Below, piece after piece: positions 33,870 to 44,692 of a stretch of DNA of 64,000 bases. The notes under the pieces are model-generated. The model saw only the letters and a list, made by a program, of their open reading frames with translations, was not told the DNA's origin and searched no databases. The stretch is taken from contig LS997567.1 of NCBI GenBank assembly GCA_000469685.2, positions 18,814,361 to 18,878,360 of the forward strand, in the 5' to 3' direction. The position numbers were made by a program, and so were the translations under genes. The stretch is from Haemonchus contortus. Its lineage: Eukaryota; Nematoda; Chromadorea; Rhabditida; Trichostrongylidae. Every line of letters starts with the position of its first letter. Positions within the stretch are counted from its first letter, which is position 1.

Positions 33870-34890
33870 AGCATGAGAGGAAAGGTCGAAAGAGTCACTA
33901 AGGGGATACAGCCGATAGCAAAGAATCGTAAATGGATCGTGCACACTTTTGAAGTTGAATCCGGCAACCGACCGGTCAGTGAGTCAAAAATCGTCAGAAC
34001 CTTTTCGACCTTAAAGTTGCTTCAAGCACATTCACCAGAGGATCGGCCCACCTCAGTTTAGGTCTCCCTAGTGGTCGCTCGTGATCCAATGGGATCCAAT
34101 TCGTTAGCCAGAAAGTCCATAGGTTGTCTTTCAAAGGTGCCACATGACCGGCCCATTCTCGTTTACATTTATACAGTTCCTAAATTACATCAAAAAGACC
34201 TCGCCCTCACAGCTCTGCATTTGTGGTGTGTTCAGGACATGACACTTTGCAAATTCTGCGCTCCACTAATCTTTGCATCACAGCATATTTCTCTTTGGTC
34301 CTTTGTGGACTCCCAGCATTCCGCGTCATAGAGCAGCCCGAGTATCACCTTCAAGTGAAACAAAGACGCTTCCAGTTCCATGGGGTGGTCTCCGTCTAGT
34401 GATAACGAAGAGATCCTTTTGAAGCTGAATCAAGCTGTTCTCCTGCGCCTGCTGTACTCTCCGAGTGCCTTCTGTGAAGCTGAACTGGTGTCCGACGTAC
34501 TTGAAGCTTTTTTACTTCTTCGATCCTCCGCCATTTATTTTGACTATCGTTGTAGGACTGAACTGGATGTGCATCTACTATGTTTTTGACAAACTCATTT
34601 GAACTCCGATTCCCCACGATTTTATCTGCAATTGCACAAGTTCGTTTGTAGCTCTAGGGCATCATGAGTAAAAATGAAGCAATCATCCGCGTAGAGCAGA
34701 TAAGTCAGGTCTGCTTCATCGATCTCCACACCTCCAGTTCAGTCAAGATCACTGAACAGGGCCTTCAAGCTTAATGCAAACGGGAAACGTTCGTTTGGCG
34801 CGGCCTCTCGCAGCAAGCTTGCCATTGTGACACATGGGCTTATGATTGCCTCTTTGGTGACGCCCATTCGACGCGGTTTGTAAGGTAGAC
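33870..34890 (-). mobile_element. RTE-like reverse transcriptase remnant
   Basis: The minus strand gives 'RRMGVTKEAIISP' near 34880-34840, where RTE palm B sequence of the GVRQGDTISP type is expected. 'LTYLLYADDCFIFTHDALEL' follows at 34710-34650 with an intact YADD. Then come 'NKWRRIEEVKKLQ' (34540-34500) and, further on, 'GLLYDAECWESTKDQRE' (34340-34290), an end-of-RT signature. The C-terminal end lies near 34060-33880. Frames shift repeatedly and stops occur, so this is dead. The 5' part, including the fingers, is missing beyond 34890, where a foldback element starts. Confidence 0.65.
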
Positions 34891-35868
34891 GACTCGTCCA
34901 TGTGATCGAAAACTGTGATCATGCTAATGGGTCATCCCACTGCCCACCCAGCTGATATACGCCCTATCAATGACGCCACCACTATTAGACGCCAAATTGC
35001 AGACCCACCTGTATTCGGTCCACTGACATAGTCTATTTTGCTATTTTTTCGTTTTTTCCCTGCTTCTGGGGATCTCTAAATTCCCTCTACAAAAGAATAC
35101 TGTCAAGTCACAATGAAAAGGGTGTATCGTGGTCGTTTTGGAGCCTGATACTTCCTACTTCAAGGTCTAATATGCAGTACATATGTAAAACGAATTGATC
35201 GTGTGATGTTTCATTCTTCTTCGAAAAACATTGCTTATCAGATATTTATTTCTATCACTAAGTATCACTTAAGGCCTCCAAGAAATACTGGAATTGGTAT
35301 TGTTTTTGCCACAAGTTTTTTGTTGATTTGTTAGTTGAATAACTTTAACATTGCAATCAAATACGCAATAAATGTTGATATTTCGAAAAAAATGATTAAA
35401 CATAAAACGCGCCCCCAAGAAGTCTGGCATTGATCACGATATCTGGTGAACAATGTTTCTCAAAGAAGAAACAATGAAACACTTACCACACGATCAATCC
35501 GTTTTACATATGTACTGCAAATTATACTTTGAAGTAGGGAGTATCAGGCTCCAAAACGACCACGATACTACTACTTCATTGTAACTTGACAGTATTCATT
35601 TTGAAAGGGAACTCAGGAATCTCCAATAGCAAAAAAGCGAGAAAAATAGCAATTAGATTATGTTAATAGGCAGAATACAAGTGGGTCCGCAATTCGGCGT
35701 CTAACAGTGGTAGCAGTGGCGTCATCGATCGGTCGTATATCCATTTATTAGCTGGATGGGCAGTGGAATGGCCGATTAGCCTGATCAGAAGACTGAATCA
35801 CTTATGCGAGTCGTCCGCCCAACGAACCCGCGTCGAATGGGTGGCGCCAAAGAGGCAATTATAAGCTC
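34848..35868. mobile_element. Foldback element overlapping the RTE remnant
   Basis: The left arm (34848 to about 35270) is mirrored by the right arm (about 35400-35868). Good matches include CATATGTAAAACG with TGATCGTGTG near 35180-35210 and 35485-35515, and GTGGTCGTTTTGGAGCCTGATACT near 35130 and 35560. The arms reach into the piece encoding 'RRMG..KEAIIS' of the RTE remnant, present at both outer ends. The arms therefore either captured RTE sequence or that coding call is partly mistaken. The central ~130 bp is unpaired. No transposase or clear target duplication is seen. Confidence 0.7.
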
Positions 35869-36615
35869 ATAATTTATTTATTTATTTATTTGGTGCACGC
35901 TTAGGAGCGCGAACTACAATTCCGTGATATATCTATTCAACAACCTTCAATTGAATGAAAGTAAAACTTGGTGCAAAACAAAAGGTAACAAGATTTTCAG
36001 TTAGGGGTGTAGGAGAAGAAAAAAAAAACCGAAGCAATAGTGCACTACAGAAAGTTTAGATAAATAATAAGAGCCGTATGGTAAAGAGCAAAGATCTAAA
36101 GATAAAGAGCATCTACTTTTGATTTCAGTAGGCAGATGACGCTAGGGATAAAGTCACTCCCAGACAGACACTAGCATACCTGTGGAATCGGAGACCGAAT
36201 TTTCGGATGTTAGGTATCCCTACTCCTAACAATTCAGCCTCCGACCCGCCATTACGATTATCACAGGCTTATACGGACCGTACGGTTGGAATGGAAAAGA
36301 GTAGTGCAAGTTCACTTCTAGTGCAGGGACTCGTGACTAATCTTAATAAACCTCCTCACTGGAGACTTACTATCTGATGAAGTGAATCCGGTACAAGTAA
36401 ATTAGATTCCAACAAAGCAAACAATTAAACAAGAAATGAGTTATAACGCAAAAGAGAAATAAAGAATCGGAAGTCTAGCAGCGGGCTTTTCATTTCGCCA
36501 CGAGTCAACCAAGTTTGAAAATCATTGCAAAAAGCATCAGCGGGAAGAAGCTACAAGCGAAATGCCAAATGGATACACGTGTTCTGGAAGAGTTTCAAAA
36601 GTCTTGTATTCCAAT

Positions 36616-37512
36616 TTATGGCAGCAAATCGATCTTCTTCAACGTGTTTTTGAAAACGTTGCTATTTTGGACAGCGAGAATTTCAGGTGGTAACATCTGA
36701 AGCCATTTTGCCCCACGGAAAAATAGAGAGTTAGAAGCCTTGCAGTACTGTTTTTTCATAAGTTTGGGGCATTGTAGAGAGAGCTTGTTAGCGCGCTCTC
36801 GACAAGGCCTGAAAATCCAATAAGTGCTAGGCTTCAGCTTCAGTTCACCCTTCAAAAGCTTGAAACAGAAAACCACATCGTTAAAGATGTATCGATAAAG
36901 AAGCGGTTTGAGTTTGAAATGATGTAGGCGCTCCCTGTAACCGGGCATAGCAATAGGGTAGTCTGGATTCGGATAGCATCGATACATCAAAGTTCTTGGG
37001 AATGTTTGCTGGACCTTCTCTATTTTCACTTGGAGCTTCTTTGTGTAGAGACTCCAGATCTGTGACCCAAATATTCCAGAACTGGGACTACATAAGCCTT
37101 GTGAAGTCTCGTTAAAATTGATGCATCGTTGTATCGGATGTTCCGGAAAATAGCAAAAGAACACCAAATGCCTTTTGTACGATTAAGCTAATGTGATGAT
37201 CAAAATTCAGCCCCGAGTTCATATGAAAGCGCAGGTCACGAACTCCTTCGGAAGTCCGTAGAACTACATCTTTGTATGCATATGGTACCATGATGGCTCT
37301 CCCCATATGAAGCACAGATGTTTTTGACAAGTTCACAGGTATTTCCCAGGCATTGGCCCACTCCATCATGCTATTGATGAACTGGGTTGAGGCTTGGTGA
37401 ATAAGGTCATGAGTGCTTTCAGTATAAACGGCGTATGCCTTTATATCGTCCGCATACAAGCGAACCTTCACTTCTGGATGAGTAGTCAAAAGATTAGGTA
37501 AATCATAGGTAT
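36616..37512 (-). pseudogene. CR1 reverse transcriptase, second part
   Basis: After the Tc1 insertion the frame continues 'YTYDLPNLLTTHPEVKVR' into the catalytic 'LYADDIKAYAVY' (37450-37415). 'NLSKTSVLHMG' follows, then, after a frameshift near 37150, 'QIWSLYTKKLQVKIEKVQQT' and 'GAKWLQMLPPEILAVQNSNV', ending 'KKIDLLP' and a stop at 36616. This parallels the 'SQVWSPSLKKDILRIERVQR' and 'KKRLSKIDLLQ' ends of the second CR1. Palm C is intact, but the gene as a whole is broken. Confidence 0.82.
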
Positions 37513-37514
37513 AC

Positions 37515-39084
37515 AGTGCGTTTCATAATTATAAGGTCACCCTCAATTTTCGCACTTTCAAAAAAAGTAGTCATTAGGGATTTTTTCTAGCATCATGAAC
37601 AGATTCCCCAGCACGAATAACCTAGGTATCCGTTGCTTAGCCGCTGCTGCATTCTTCTGAACTTTTTTAGAACGGTTTATCGGTTTTTGCACCGTTTCAT
37701 AATTATAAGGTCACCCTGAAAAAGTGAACAATTATTAACGAAAGAGAGGAAATTTCGTGTTTGGAGATACTTGTAAAGGTAACCATGTGTAGCAAAGGCA
37801 TTTCTAAACCTGACTGTCAACATGGCTCGTGGTCATCTGCTTTCCTCTGATGAGAAGGCTCATAATGAAGGTGGGCTCCGTACTCGAGCCATTTCCAGGC
37901 AAATAGAGAGATCCCCTTGGTCCATTCGGAGATTTCTAGAGAGTCCTAATGTCGTTAGATATAACACCGACTGTGGACACCCATGAAAGATTACTACCCG
38001 TGACGAGCGGGAAATTCTGAGGACTGTTTCCAACAGTACGTCCTCCTTGAACCAGATCCGATCGGAATTAAACCTCTTTGTGTCGGAAACTACAGTCTGG
38101 AGAGCAGTGAGTAGATGCGAGAACATCACCAGGCAAGCATTGGAGAAGGTGCCACGAATCACCGATCGTCACAAAGAGGCTCGACTCGGATTTGCAAAGA
38201 TGATCCTAGGGAGAGATTGGGCAAAGGTAGATCTGCATCGAAATCTCACCATAGAGCTGAATAATTCCTACTCAGGTCGTCTTTTCGGATGAAAAGGAAT
38301 TCAATCTGACGGAAACAAGCGGTACTGACGCGACTTGAGGAAGGAACCAGTCTACTTCAGCCGTCGCAGTTTCGGTGGAAGAAGCCTATGGTGCGGGGTG
38401 CGTTCTGCAATGATGTCGTGTTGTCGTGAGCTGCAGTATGGATTTCAAGGATTACCAGAAAGTCTCGGAGCATCATCTAGTACCTTTTCTATGCCATCGC
38501 CGACACCTCAACTATGTCTTTCAACAAGATAACGCCTACAATCATGTGAGCCGTGCAACGGATGAGTGGCTGCAATGCCAATAAATAAGCGTCCTACCAT
38601 GGCCAGCCTGCAGTCTCGACCTCAGCCGGATGGAACATATCGGGGACATAATATTCAGACAGGTTTATGCGAATAACCGTCAGTTCCAGGGCAAAGAAGA
38701 GCTGAAGCGAGCACTTATCGAAGCATGGAGAGCAACCGATGAGGAACATCTTCGAAACCTAGTTTCTAGTATGCCACACAGGCTCTTTGATGTTGCTCCT
38801 AAACAAGGAGGAGCCATAGATTATTAAATGTTGTACATATGCCATTAACATTGATAAATCATTTACTTCCTCAGGGTGACCTTATAATTATGAAACGGTG
38901 CAAAAGCCGACACTATCTTTAAAATTCGTAAAAAATTTGAGGTGAAAGATATTGCGACCAAAATTTGAGTACGGAGGTACATTATGACGAGGAATCTACC
39001 AGTGTTTGCCAAGAAATTCCATTCTGGCTGCTTTCTTCGGAATCGCAAAAATCTGGGGTGACCTTATAATTATGAAACGCACTG
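37515..39084 (+). mobile_element. Tc1-like DNA transposon inserted in the CR1
   Basis: A 1570-bp element runs from CAGTGCGTTTCATAATTATA to its inverse and is flanked by TA (37513-37514, 39085-39086). The 22-bp core TTTCATAATTATAAGGTCACCC occurs four times: outer left (37522), inner left (37695), inner right (38874, inverse) and outer right (39056, inverse). This is an IR/DR layout, with two presumed transposase-binding sites at each end about 170 bp apart, as in some Tc1/mariner elements. One decayed transposase gene lies inside. The TA sits in the CR1 palm region, so the insertion postdates that CR1 copy. Confidence 0.92.
37821..38827 (+). pseudogene. Tc1-like transposase pseudogene with a 49-bp intron
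   Basis: From ATG 37821 the product shows paired helix-turn-helix regions ('RTRAISRQIERSPWSIRRFL', then 'LNQIRSELNLFVSETTVWRA'). The catalytic core follows: 'VFSDEKEFNL' (first aspartate, about 38279), 'YVFQQDNA' (second aspartate, about 38516) and 'LDLSRMEHIGDI' (third acidic residue E, about 38630). GTAGAT...CTACTCAG at 38227-38275 fits a 49-bp intron, and removing it joins 'WAK' to 'VVFSDEK'. Damage includes TGA after 'DCGHP' (about 37984), a frameshift near 38315, TGA where tryptophan is expected in 'Y*RDLRKEPVYFSRR' (38327), and further breaks near 38410 and 38584. It cannot encode active enzyme. Tc1-family genes in worms often carry introns of this size. Confidence 0.88.
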
Positions 39085-39985
39085 TATATCAAAGAACAAA
39101 AGAAGTGAGAAAACACCACCTTGCGGCACGCCGCTGGTGCATGGGTATCCCCTCGAGAAGGAATTTCCGACTCTCACGCACATGTATCCAAGGCTCAGAT
39201 AGGACCGCAACCACTCAAAAAGTGTTCCAGTGACACCTAGCTCTCGAAGCTTGAAGAGTAATTTATCGTGACTAACTTTATCAAATGCTTTTGATAAGTC
39301 AAAATAGATCACGTCCACACCTTGGTTTTTATTGATTGCCAAATTCCACTCGAATGTACAGTCAGCCATCAGCATGTGGAAGCACCCACTAGGAAACCAG
39401 CTTGTTTAAGGGGTATAAGGTTGTTCCTAGTCAAATGATGTTCGAGTTTGTCACCTATAACTTTTCCTAGCACCTTAATGGTAGGGGTAGTGATACTAAT
39501 CCGGCGAAAAGACGATACCACATTCACATTCGGAGCTTTTGGAATCGCTGTTATGACAGATTCTTTCAAGACAGAAGGAATATCACAGAAAATTAGGGAG
39601 GTTTCAAAATCATACATATGGGCTTGTAAAGAGAGTGAGCACACTTCTTATACACAATCTGGGGAATGCCATCGAACGGCAAAGAGCAAGAGCTTTTGAG
39701 TGACTTCAGGATTCGACGTACCTCTCCGGGAGATATCATATGAGAAAAAGAATCTGGCTGGGAACCGCTTCCTAAAGCTGTATCCGCACTGGCTACCGAT
39801 GCTGTATACACAGAAGAAAAGAATTGAGCGAGAGCTTCCGCTTTCTCATAATTACTCGAGACCTCTTTACCAGAGCCGTCTTGAAGTATCGGCACAAAGG
39901 GCGGCGATTTTATCCTGTTTTTGAAGAAAGCAAATAACTTCTTTTTATCAGTACTGGATGCGGCCCGCCTCTCTTTATAAACCAA
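39070..39985 (-). pseudogene. CR1 reverse transcriptase, first part (before Tc1 insertion)
   Basis: Overlapping frames encode the RT lead ('SLPFDGIPQIVYKKCAHSL' near 39660), fingers ('ITAIPKAPNVNVVSSFR' near 39570-39520), 'LIPLKQAGFLVGAS' and palm A 'DVIYFDLSKAFDKVSHDKL' (39315-39260). The palm B box 'TSGVPQGGVFSLLLFFDI' follows at 39140-39090, where P normally follows S. The frame breaks at the Tc1-like insertion immediately after 'FDI' and resumes at 37512. Two frameshifts lie at about 39640 and 39372. Confidence 0.8.
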
Positions 39986-40221
39986 GTATCTTTTTTAATG
40001 ATAATCCAGCTCCTTGCAGATCTGCTTATAACAACAGAGAGCCAGAGGAAAGTTTTGTGCTTCTAAAAAAGCCTGGCTTTTTGTGCCATCAAGTTATTGA
40101 TGTGTTTCGGATACCATACTTGTTGAATTTGTTTAGTCTCAAAACGAACATTCTTGACGACTGGAGCATTAGCCAGCACTATATCCAGAATCGAGCTTCC
40201 ACGTGTAGGCTGGGTAACATG

Positions 40222-40745
40222 CTAAACTAATGAGCAACATTCAAAAAATTCAAAAAATTTTGACGACGCAGAACGTTTAGCCTTCCTTGTCATCCAGTCT
40301 ATGTCGAGGTTAAAATCGCCGAGAACAATTGGATGCTTGTTCAAAAAACAGTGGTCAAGTATAGTTTCAAAAAGACTTTCGTCGTAATCAGAGGTTGAGT
40401 TAGGAGGACGATATATCAAAATAACCGTAAATCTTGTGCAAGAAAAAAAATCAAATCCTTGGAGGCAGAGAAGTTCTGACTTCAAACGGGGAGTAGCCGT
40501 GGTAACTAAACATATCATGTTCTTGGCTAGGCAGCACACTCCACCACCTCTAAACCCTATTCAACCAATACGATGAACAGTATACGGACGACTTTACAGG
40601 ATTTCAGAATCTGATATTTTGGCTGACAACCAAGTTTCCGTAATAAAGAGTAGGTCTGGGTTGTAGGCATCTAGAAAATACTGAAGGTGATGGAGTTTGT
40701 TGCATAGACTTCTAGAATTAAACAGGTAACATTTCATTCCGGGGG
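40222..40745 (-). pseudogene. CR1 apurinic-type endonuclease domain
   Basis: Starting at 'MKCYLFNSRSLCNKLHHL' (from about 40737) the minus strand reads 'YNPDLLFITETWLS' with the catalytic E-T-W motif, then a stop, then 'GWIGFRGGGVCCL'. Next come 'FTVILIYRPPNS' and 'PIVLGDFNLDIDW', whose aspartate and asparagine belong to the catalytic GDFN box. This domain nicks genomic DNA to prime reverse transcription. The stop after 'DSEIL' near 40600 and later stops at 40220-39990 break it. The link to the RT frame is lost in between. Confidence 0.75.
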
Positions 40746-40797
40746 GGGGGTGTCCCGCGACGGGCTGAGGGTTTACCGATTTCTGTGACTTGGATAG

Positions 40798-41463
40798 CTA
40801 ATCAGCACGCCTCAACTCGCCGCGATACACCACCCAGACACGGCTATTCAGCTGGTCATTTCGCTTTCTACACTCCAGCCGAAGCTGTTTCTCTAGAGTG
40901 CACTCTGCAGGTGTCAGGCTCTTCCGCACAAATACAGTCGATAGGCTGTAAGCGCGTAGGCGATGACTGTTGGTGAGCGCTGTGATCCAGTGATTCCTCG
41001 ACGGCAGCACCAGTTTGACCAGACTTGGACGCGAAATTTCAGGTTTACCCATGCAGTATACTTCAACTGGTCTACACTCGACTCTTAAAATGTCAAGTAT
41101 TTCAGACACCTCAACCTCTAACTCCCGTTGCTTGCCAGAAGGGGGAACGTCGGGGCTAGACTCAGGAATCCTTGAGACAACCAAACTACGGCCCCTTTTA
41201 TCCGCCTCCACAGCATCAGCAATGGTTTGAGGCAATTCAGAGACGAGAGCATTCAAGAACTTCGCCATAACATGGTCCTTGATCTGTTCGTTCCGTTCCA
41301 TCATGGCGCTCACGAGTTCACTCATGGACATATTTGCAATTTCTAAGTCAGCAGGGCAGTTTTCCGAAACGTTTGGGCTCGCATTTGATGTTTCCCCAAC
41401 ACTGCTCTTCATTCGTGGGCGCAGTCGATATGATGACATAATGACAATCGAACACTTGATCAC
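40798..41463 (-). CDS. CR1 ORF1-like protein
   Basis: A 221-codon frame without internal stops. Residues about 75-95 are acidic and precede 'KRGRSLVVSRIPESSPD', after which a block with 'VEVSEILDILRVE', 'RPSLVKLVLPSRNHW' and 'VFVRKSLTPAECTLEKQLRL' looks like a compact RNA-recognition-type fold, ending 'WVVYRGELRR'. ORF1 proteins of CR1-like elements bind the element RNA. No zinc finger is visible upstream in this frame. The frame ends at 40798, and the endonuclease starts about 50 bp downstream in another frame. The function is inferred from position and composition, not from a catalytic motif. Confidence 0.6.
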   Translation of the reverse strand: MIKCSIVIMSSYRLRPRMKSSVGETSNASPNVSENCPADLEIANMSMSELVSAMMERNEQIKDHVMAKFLNALVSELPQTIADAVEADKRGRSLVVSRIPESSPDVPPSGKQRELEVEVSEILDILRVECRPVEVYCMGKPEISRPSLVKLVLPSRNHWITALTNSHRLRAYSLSTVFVRKSLTPAECTLEKQLRLECRKRNDQLNSRVWVVYRGELRRAD

Positions 41464-41715
41464 AAAACCAATAACACCAATAAACTAACCATTATCACCA
41501 AAAAACTTGAACTTATCTGTACCGCTACGTCGTCGACGAAATACCAACTCCTCAAACTGCTGTATTCAATGAAGCTGTACGATATGATAAGAATACCGTG
41601 TCGTAATGATAAAAAAGGTGAGATAGTACCAGGATAAAAGGCAATTCAGCAGAGAGGGGGGTCACACGACCGCTCAAGACGACCTCAATTGATGATAATT
41701 ACCAATGATAAGTTT
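41464..41715. other. Presumed CR1 5' leader and spacer
   Basis: About 250 bp upstream of the ORF1-like frame with no feature of its own. The exact 5' end of the CR1 cannot be set. Confidence 0.35.
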
Positions 41716-41719
41716 GATG

Positions 41720-42140
41720 CGAGGGGTGCGCCAAACTACATACACCCGTGCGAACAATTTCGGAGAAATCGTAGTATCACTTTGTAGTACGCCCCTACAT
41801 ATTTTTTGTTGACATGGATCGTTGAGGAAATTTATTTCGGTCGTACAGTCACTGTTCGAGCACTTCGAGTAGGTCTAAATAACACGAATTAATGCCGTAT
41901 CTACTCATCGCATTTGATATAGCGTCTGTTTCGATCGAGCCAAACCCTTTCCTGCAGTCGATAGAACGCAGTGACTGTTCCGTCAGGACGAAGAAGAGAA
42001 GCCATTTCGGTCTTCTGATCGGCAGAGCTCCGGCGAGCTTTCGAATGCTCTTCCCGGTCTTGGCGACTTCGGCCACAACAGCTCTCTTCTCTTTTTCTTG
42101 TCTTGATTTGTCGCTTCTCTTGACTTCGCTAGCTCGGATA
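41720..42140 (-). mobile_element. RTE remnant with internal deletion
   Basis: The minus strand reads 'KTGKSIRKLAGALPIRRPKW' (42070-42010), the RTE endonuclease-RT linker. It is followed almost at once by 'DCRKGFGSIETDAISNAMSR' (41950-41890), a damaged palm A, and near 41790-41760 by 'RGVLQSD' and 'TISPKLF', palm B. The RT fingers between linker and palm A are missing. Same lineage as the 1.3-2.6 kb copy. Confidence 0.65.
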
Positions 42141-44594
42141 TTGTTGATTATTGCCTGTTGCTTGCACGCTGACGTATCGGCTCGGGAGGCTACCCAGATT
42201 GAAAAGGGCTTTGATTATGGGGGCGGTCTCGGACCGCCTCTCGGATACTTCCTAGTCACTCGAATGCAGGCTTCTGAATGGTCTGAAGGATAACAACCGC
42301 GCAACACAGATTCTCCAAAGCCGTACGCATGGATGCAGAAGATATATATATACAAAGCACAGCAGAAATAAGCAGTTTATCCCTTAAATCCACGCTCGCC
42401 TCTGGGCAAGTACCAGTGACTTTTGATCTATTTTTTCCCCTTTCCTACACTCGGAGTCGTGCCACGTAGCCTGATCACCAACCAACTGAAAATTCTTCAT
42501 CTAGAGAGAACCTTTGGTGGGGGTTTTCTGTGTTATGTAAATATATGATATATAAAACAATGCAGTCATTAAAGAGGTTAATAAGGTCGCGCACCATTCG
42601 AACTAGATGTAAGATAGAATTTGGAATATAATAAAAGTGGAACCCCTGACAGAACAATGACAGAAGTAACTACAATATTCAGAGCTTTTATTTACTATAG
42701 AGTGTTCCCTTCTCTGACAGAGGCTTTCTACTTCCCCCACTCAAAGCTTCTACAACGGTGACGGAGACGAGTAATATTATTTTCAGGTAAGGTTGATTTC
42801 CGATTCCTTGTTCGCTAAGCAGATGACACCATAGAGGTGTGGAAGCATTTACTTTCAAAATGAGTCGAACCACCAATGCCTTCACTCATATCCATGACTT
42901 TTGGAGGAATCGTACACATTGAGTCCGGTCTCCCGTTGCTATCTATTTGGAAAATAAATCACCTATTTCACCTGATGAAATCGAAAAAATGGTTCCAATT
43001 GCCATAATCCAGAAAACTACCTTTCGCAGTTGATTGTGATGACCTTGGGCAGTTGCCAGAGTAACAAGATTCTGCTACTGTGAATCTCGTTAGTATCTCA
43101 TAGTTACGCACACAGGAAGAGTGGCAGTGTTACAGTAGTCATGGAGCACCAATATGAATTGTTAAGACTCCTGCGTTTGATGTTACAAATCCACTCTGTC
43201 CATATGTCTTCAACTCTTTTTCAGCGGACCAAGTCTCGATTGAATGACTCCCAATACTTTGCACATCATTTGAGCAGATAAGATGTAATTATACAAAAAA
43301 GTGATGCAGACAGAAATGTTAAGCAAGAGAGCAATGTGACAATTAGTAGTAGAATTTAGGAAAGTCGTAGGAATTAGTAGGAATATCGTCTGCAGTCTCA
43401 ACATAATGTGAATATTTTGCATCACGATTACTGAACAGAGATACTGAGAAATGAAGCTGAACGGACTCAATTGGTAAAAGATACTACCAACCGAGTATTA
43501 GGTTCTCTCGGAAAGTAGTTTAACATGTTGCGGCTGACCAGTTGATCGCTATGAACGCTCATGGTTTCTAGGCAATTATGTAGATAATGATAGGGCATCA
43601 GCACATTGAATCGCAACATACGCTGATTAGGAGGCTACATTGCTAGGATGCATTTTGAAGCGGTGCTCTATGTTGAATTCCAGATTTCATGTATCATAAA
43701 GTAAGAAGCATTGAACAGAAGCCTACCATCTCGCAATCCCCTACGACGCAGTTGCCTCGCACAGGATATCAGCAACGTTAATATCTCTCCAACAGGATTT
43801 CGTTGATCGTGACTGAGGATCTGCGGAATAATACCTGTAGAAATAAGTACATGTCTGAGTGACTGACACCTAACATTTGCAAACTCGACTTTGTCATGTT
43901 ATTATATACCACAAGAATGTTTCAACCTCTCCTGAATTCGTAAAATCTGCTATTGGTAATTTTGGATTAGTTCATTGATAAGATTGTGATCGGTGAGACG
44001 TCTCAGGTGAGAGTAGCTAGCGAAGACTTACCAGGGTGAAAGCTGTATGGTAGATTGATTCTCACAGTAATCTGAATTCTTCTTAGAGAATGTGGTCTTA
44101 CCTTACTGATGAACTTTTTACAGCAATTATGTCGTGGCACTTCACTTCACGTCTATTTTTGGGCGACACGCACGAGCCCAGGGTTGTGTTTGAGTCCTGA
44201 GTTCGTGCATCTTGCTCGAAAAAGTGACAATGAATGCCTCAAAAAGTCATTGGAATGACAGTTTACAGTTCGAAGTCAACTTTCAGCCAAGTATTTGTCA
44301 GCACGAATGTTCATTCTATTAGTAATGATTTAATGATGCTTCAAATATGTATCAAATACAGTAAGAAGAAGATTCAGAAGAAAAGGGAAGATCCCATTGA
44401 GAAATGTGAACCGATGTAGTGTTCGTCATTGAGTGTGCAACTTTTCATGCTACTTTCATTCGATATGGCTTTAGTTTCTCTTATGTATAACTTTGGAATC
44501 ATTAAGCACAAGCCCGTCGTGTAATGAATTGATATAATTTTCCTGATACTCGGCCCACAGGCCATAGCTACTTTGAGAAGAGTGATTAGCGTCA
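42141..44594. other. Unclassified sequence
   Basis: The segment at 42230-42420 resembles 4930-5040 (see that entry). The rest has only short frames without motifs. Confidence 0.35.
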
Positions 44595-44692
44595 ATCAAT
44601 CGAAAAATATAAAAAAAATAAAAAAAATAAATCTCAAGAAAAAAAATAATAAAAAATAATAAAAAAATAAAAAATAAAAAAAATACACCTCA
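44595..44692. repeat. A-rich low-complexity tract
   Basis: About 100 bp composed almost only of runs of A separated by single T, with one CTC interruption. It may mark the 3' boundary of the minus-strand CR1, where it would read as T-rich. Confidence 0.9.

Larger units (their letters stand above)
35873..41463 (-). mobile_element. CR1-type non-LTR retrotransposon, near full length, split by a Tc1-like element
   Basis: On the minus strand an ORF1-like frame (41463-40798), an endonuclease (40750 to about 40222) and an RT (39985-36616) follow in the order of a CR1 element. A 3' region follows, ending in (TTTA)n at 35873-35891, which reads as (AAAT)n on the element strand. The RT is cut at 39086/37513 by a Tc1-like transposon. 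Frameshifts and stops in the endonuclease-RT part show it is inactive. A run of ten cytosines on the element strand (40741-40750) lies between ORF1 and the start of the endonuclease frame. It shares lineage with the second CR1 at 45.4-47.1 kb. Confidence 0.85.
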
